This document shows, piece after piece, positions 4,545 through 5,465 of a DNA stretch of 5,465 nucleotides. A program made the position numbers and the translations under genes. The stretch covers positions 1-5,465 of the forward strand of contig DAHZDR010000096.1 in NCBI GenBank assembly GCA_027403435.1, written 5' to 3'. The notes beneath the pieces are model-generated. The model had not been told where the DNA came from, searched no databases, and saw only the letters and a program-made list of their open reading frames with translations. This stretch comes from Deltaproteobacteria bacterium. GTDB taxonomy: Bacteria > Desulfobacterota > Binatia > Binatales > Binataceae. The stretch's first letter is position 1, and each line of letters starts with the position of its first letter.

Positions 4545-5465
4545 TCAGTCGGCGCATCCGCCCGGCACCTGCGATTTGATCGCGGCCAACGCGAACCACG
4601 CGTTTTTCCCGCACACCTGGTTGGCGTCATAGAGGTCGTAGGTCGAATTCCATTGCGCGGTGATATCCGCCACCCGATTCGAAATATCGCCGAGGTCGAT
4701 TGCGACGCCATATTCCTGGCTCGAAGAGCTTGGACTGGTGGACGCCGACGCCACGCCCGCGAAGATCACATTGAAATTGCTTTTGGGCGCCACTCGTGGA
4801 CAAGTGCCGCCGGGGCCATCGAAGGAGCATCCGAGATAGATGCCAGCGATCGTGTTATCGGAAATGGTGAACGCCGAAACCGCGTCGTGACTGGAACCGA
4901 CCAGCCATACGCCATAGCGATTGTTGCCGCTCGCGGCAAAACTCTGCACCACGCTTTGCACGCTTTCGGCGAACCTGACGCCGTCGAAACGATTGTTGCT
5001 CGCGATGAAATTGGCGACATTCGCCAGCCGCGCCCGATTGAGCAAAACGCCCGCGTCGGAATTATTTTCGGCGTTGAAATTCTCGGCGATCGCGCCCACG
5101 CCGCCGATTTCGACGCCGTCGAAAAAGCCGGAAATCGTGGCGCCGCCGCCTTCGATAAACGCATTGGCTGCCGTCGGCATCACCTGCACGCCGACGCCGA
5201 CGCCGGCGTTCGCGCCCGAGACGCTGTAGCCATTGAGATTGAGCGAAACGTTGGGCGCCGAAATCTGGATACAGTCGCCCGGATCCGCCTGCGCAACCAG
5301 CGCGTTATCCACTTTATAATAGCCCGGACGGGCGATTCGGCCACAGGCGGTAATCGGGCTGGCGACGATCGCGGGCAGCGGCGGCGGTCGGCGAACGAAT
5401 CCGTTTACACTAACCCGGTCGAAAGCGAGCATCGCAAGGCCGACGCATCCAGTGGCTATCACTAA
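4545..5465 (-). CDS. Exported right-handed parallel beta-helix protein, N-terminus cut by window edge
   Basis: The frame is open to the right edge. Reading from a GTG at 5462 gives 305 residues, but the codon before it (TTA) is still in frame, so the true start is probably outside. The first residues (VIATGCVGLAMLAF) look like the hydrophobic core of a signal peptide, pointing to export. CGRIARPGYYKVDN...GDCIQISAPNVSLNLNGYSVSG (40-83) is the typical entry segment of NosD/pectate-lyase-like helices. Residues about 95-212 then form coils with Gly at 116, 138, 161, 184 and 207 and Asn at 134, 157, 180 and 203. A Ser-rich loop (about 238-248) precedes a final segment, NSTYDLYDANQVCGKNAWF...C, with a likely C284-C303 disulfide; C40-C64 and C212-C221 are other plausible pairs. 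The ligand or enzymatic role is unknown, and no pectate-lyase catalytic residues can be assigned. Confidence 0.85.
   Translation of the reverse strand, partial: LVIATGCVGLAMLAFDRVSVNGFVRRPPPLPAIVASPITACGRIARPGYYKVDNALVAQADPGDCIQISAPNVSLNLNGYSVSGANAGVGVGVQVMPTAANAFIEGGGATISGFFDGVEIGGVGAIAENFNAENNSDAGVLLNRARLANVANFIASNNRFDGVRFAESVQSVVQSFAASGNNRYGVWLVGSSHDAVSAFTISDNTIAGIYLGCSFDGPGGTCPRVAPKSNFNVIFAGVASASTSPSSSSQEYGVAIDLGDISNRVADITAQWNSTYDLYDANQVCGKNAWFALAAIKSQVPGGCAD

Noticed and set aside
5445..5462. VIATGC near the start of the beta-helix protein as a lipoprotein signal
   Set aside because: The residue at -3 does not fit the lipobox and the hydrophobic stretch continues after the Cys. The true N-terminus is outside the window, so it cannot be judged.
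4653..5465. Plus-strand open frame opposite the beta-helix gene
   Set aside because: Ala/Arg/Asp-rich shadow with no motifs, while the minus-strand frame has the regular beta-helix pattern and a signal-peptide-like start.

Overview
This is a GC-rich bacterial chromosomal window with one tRNA gene and five protein genes: four complete, and one running off the right edge. The G+C bias, strong Shine-Dalgarno sites, compact spacing and mix of catabolic-type enzymes suggest an environmental bacterium with a sizeable genome. The combination of a FOXRED1-like FAD oxidase, an Amidohydro_2 enzyme and a secreted beta-helix protein is what I would expect from an uncultured, soil-type proteobacterial, Desulfobacterota or Binatota-like lineage. 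That placement is an impression only, because no phylogenetic marker besides the tRNA is present.

Layout: tRNA-Phe(GAA) with an encoded CCA tail (17-92, +); a short gene-free stretch (93-241); a HAD-superfamily hydrolase on the minus strand (242-913); a divergent promoter region (914-1110); a nitroreductase-family flavoprotein (1111-1752, +) followed after about 96 bp by an FAD-dependent DAO/FOXRED1-like oxidoreductase (1849-3078, +); a 102-bp convergent intergenic region containing an inverted repeat; an Amidohydro_2 metal-dependent hydrolase or decarboxylase on the minus strand (3181-4293) with its own upstream region (4294-4544) carrying a promoter-like pair and several palindromes; and, from 4545 to the edge, a minus-strand exported right-handed parallel beta-helix protein whose N-terminus lies outside the window.

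The nitroreductase and the FAD oxidoreductase are co-directional with no visible terminator between them, so they may be co-transcribed. Together with the convergent amidohydrolase they could serve oxidation or reduction and hydrolysis or decarboxylation of small organic compounds. No substrate can be assigned from the sequence, and a shared pathway is inference from proximity only.

I see no CRISPR array, insertion sequence, phage gene, toxin-antitoxin pair or defence-type cassette, and no convincing evidence of a new multi-gene system. The features most worth a second look are small: an extended acceptor helix and an anticodon-stem mismatch in the tRNA, an Asn-to-Asp change in the nitroreductase flavin motif, a perfect inverted repeat at the predicted transcription start of the amidohydrolase, twin palindromes inside the oxidase gene, and a very regular 23-residue Asn/Gly ladder in the beta-helix protein.
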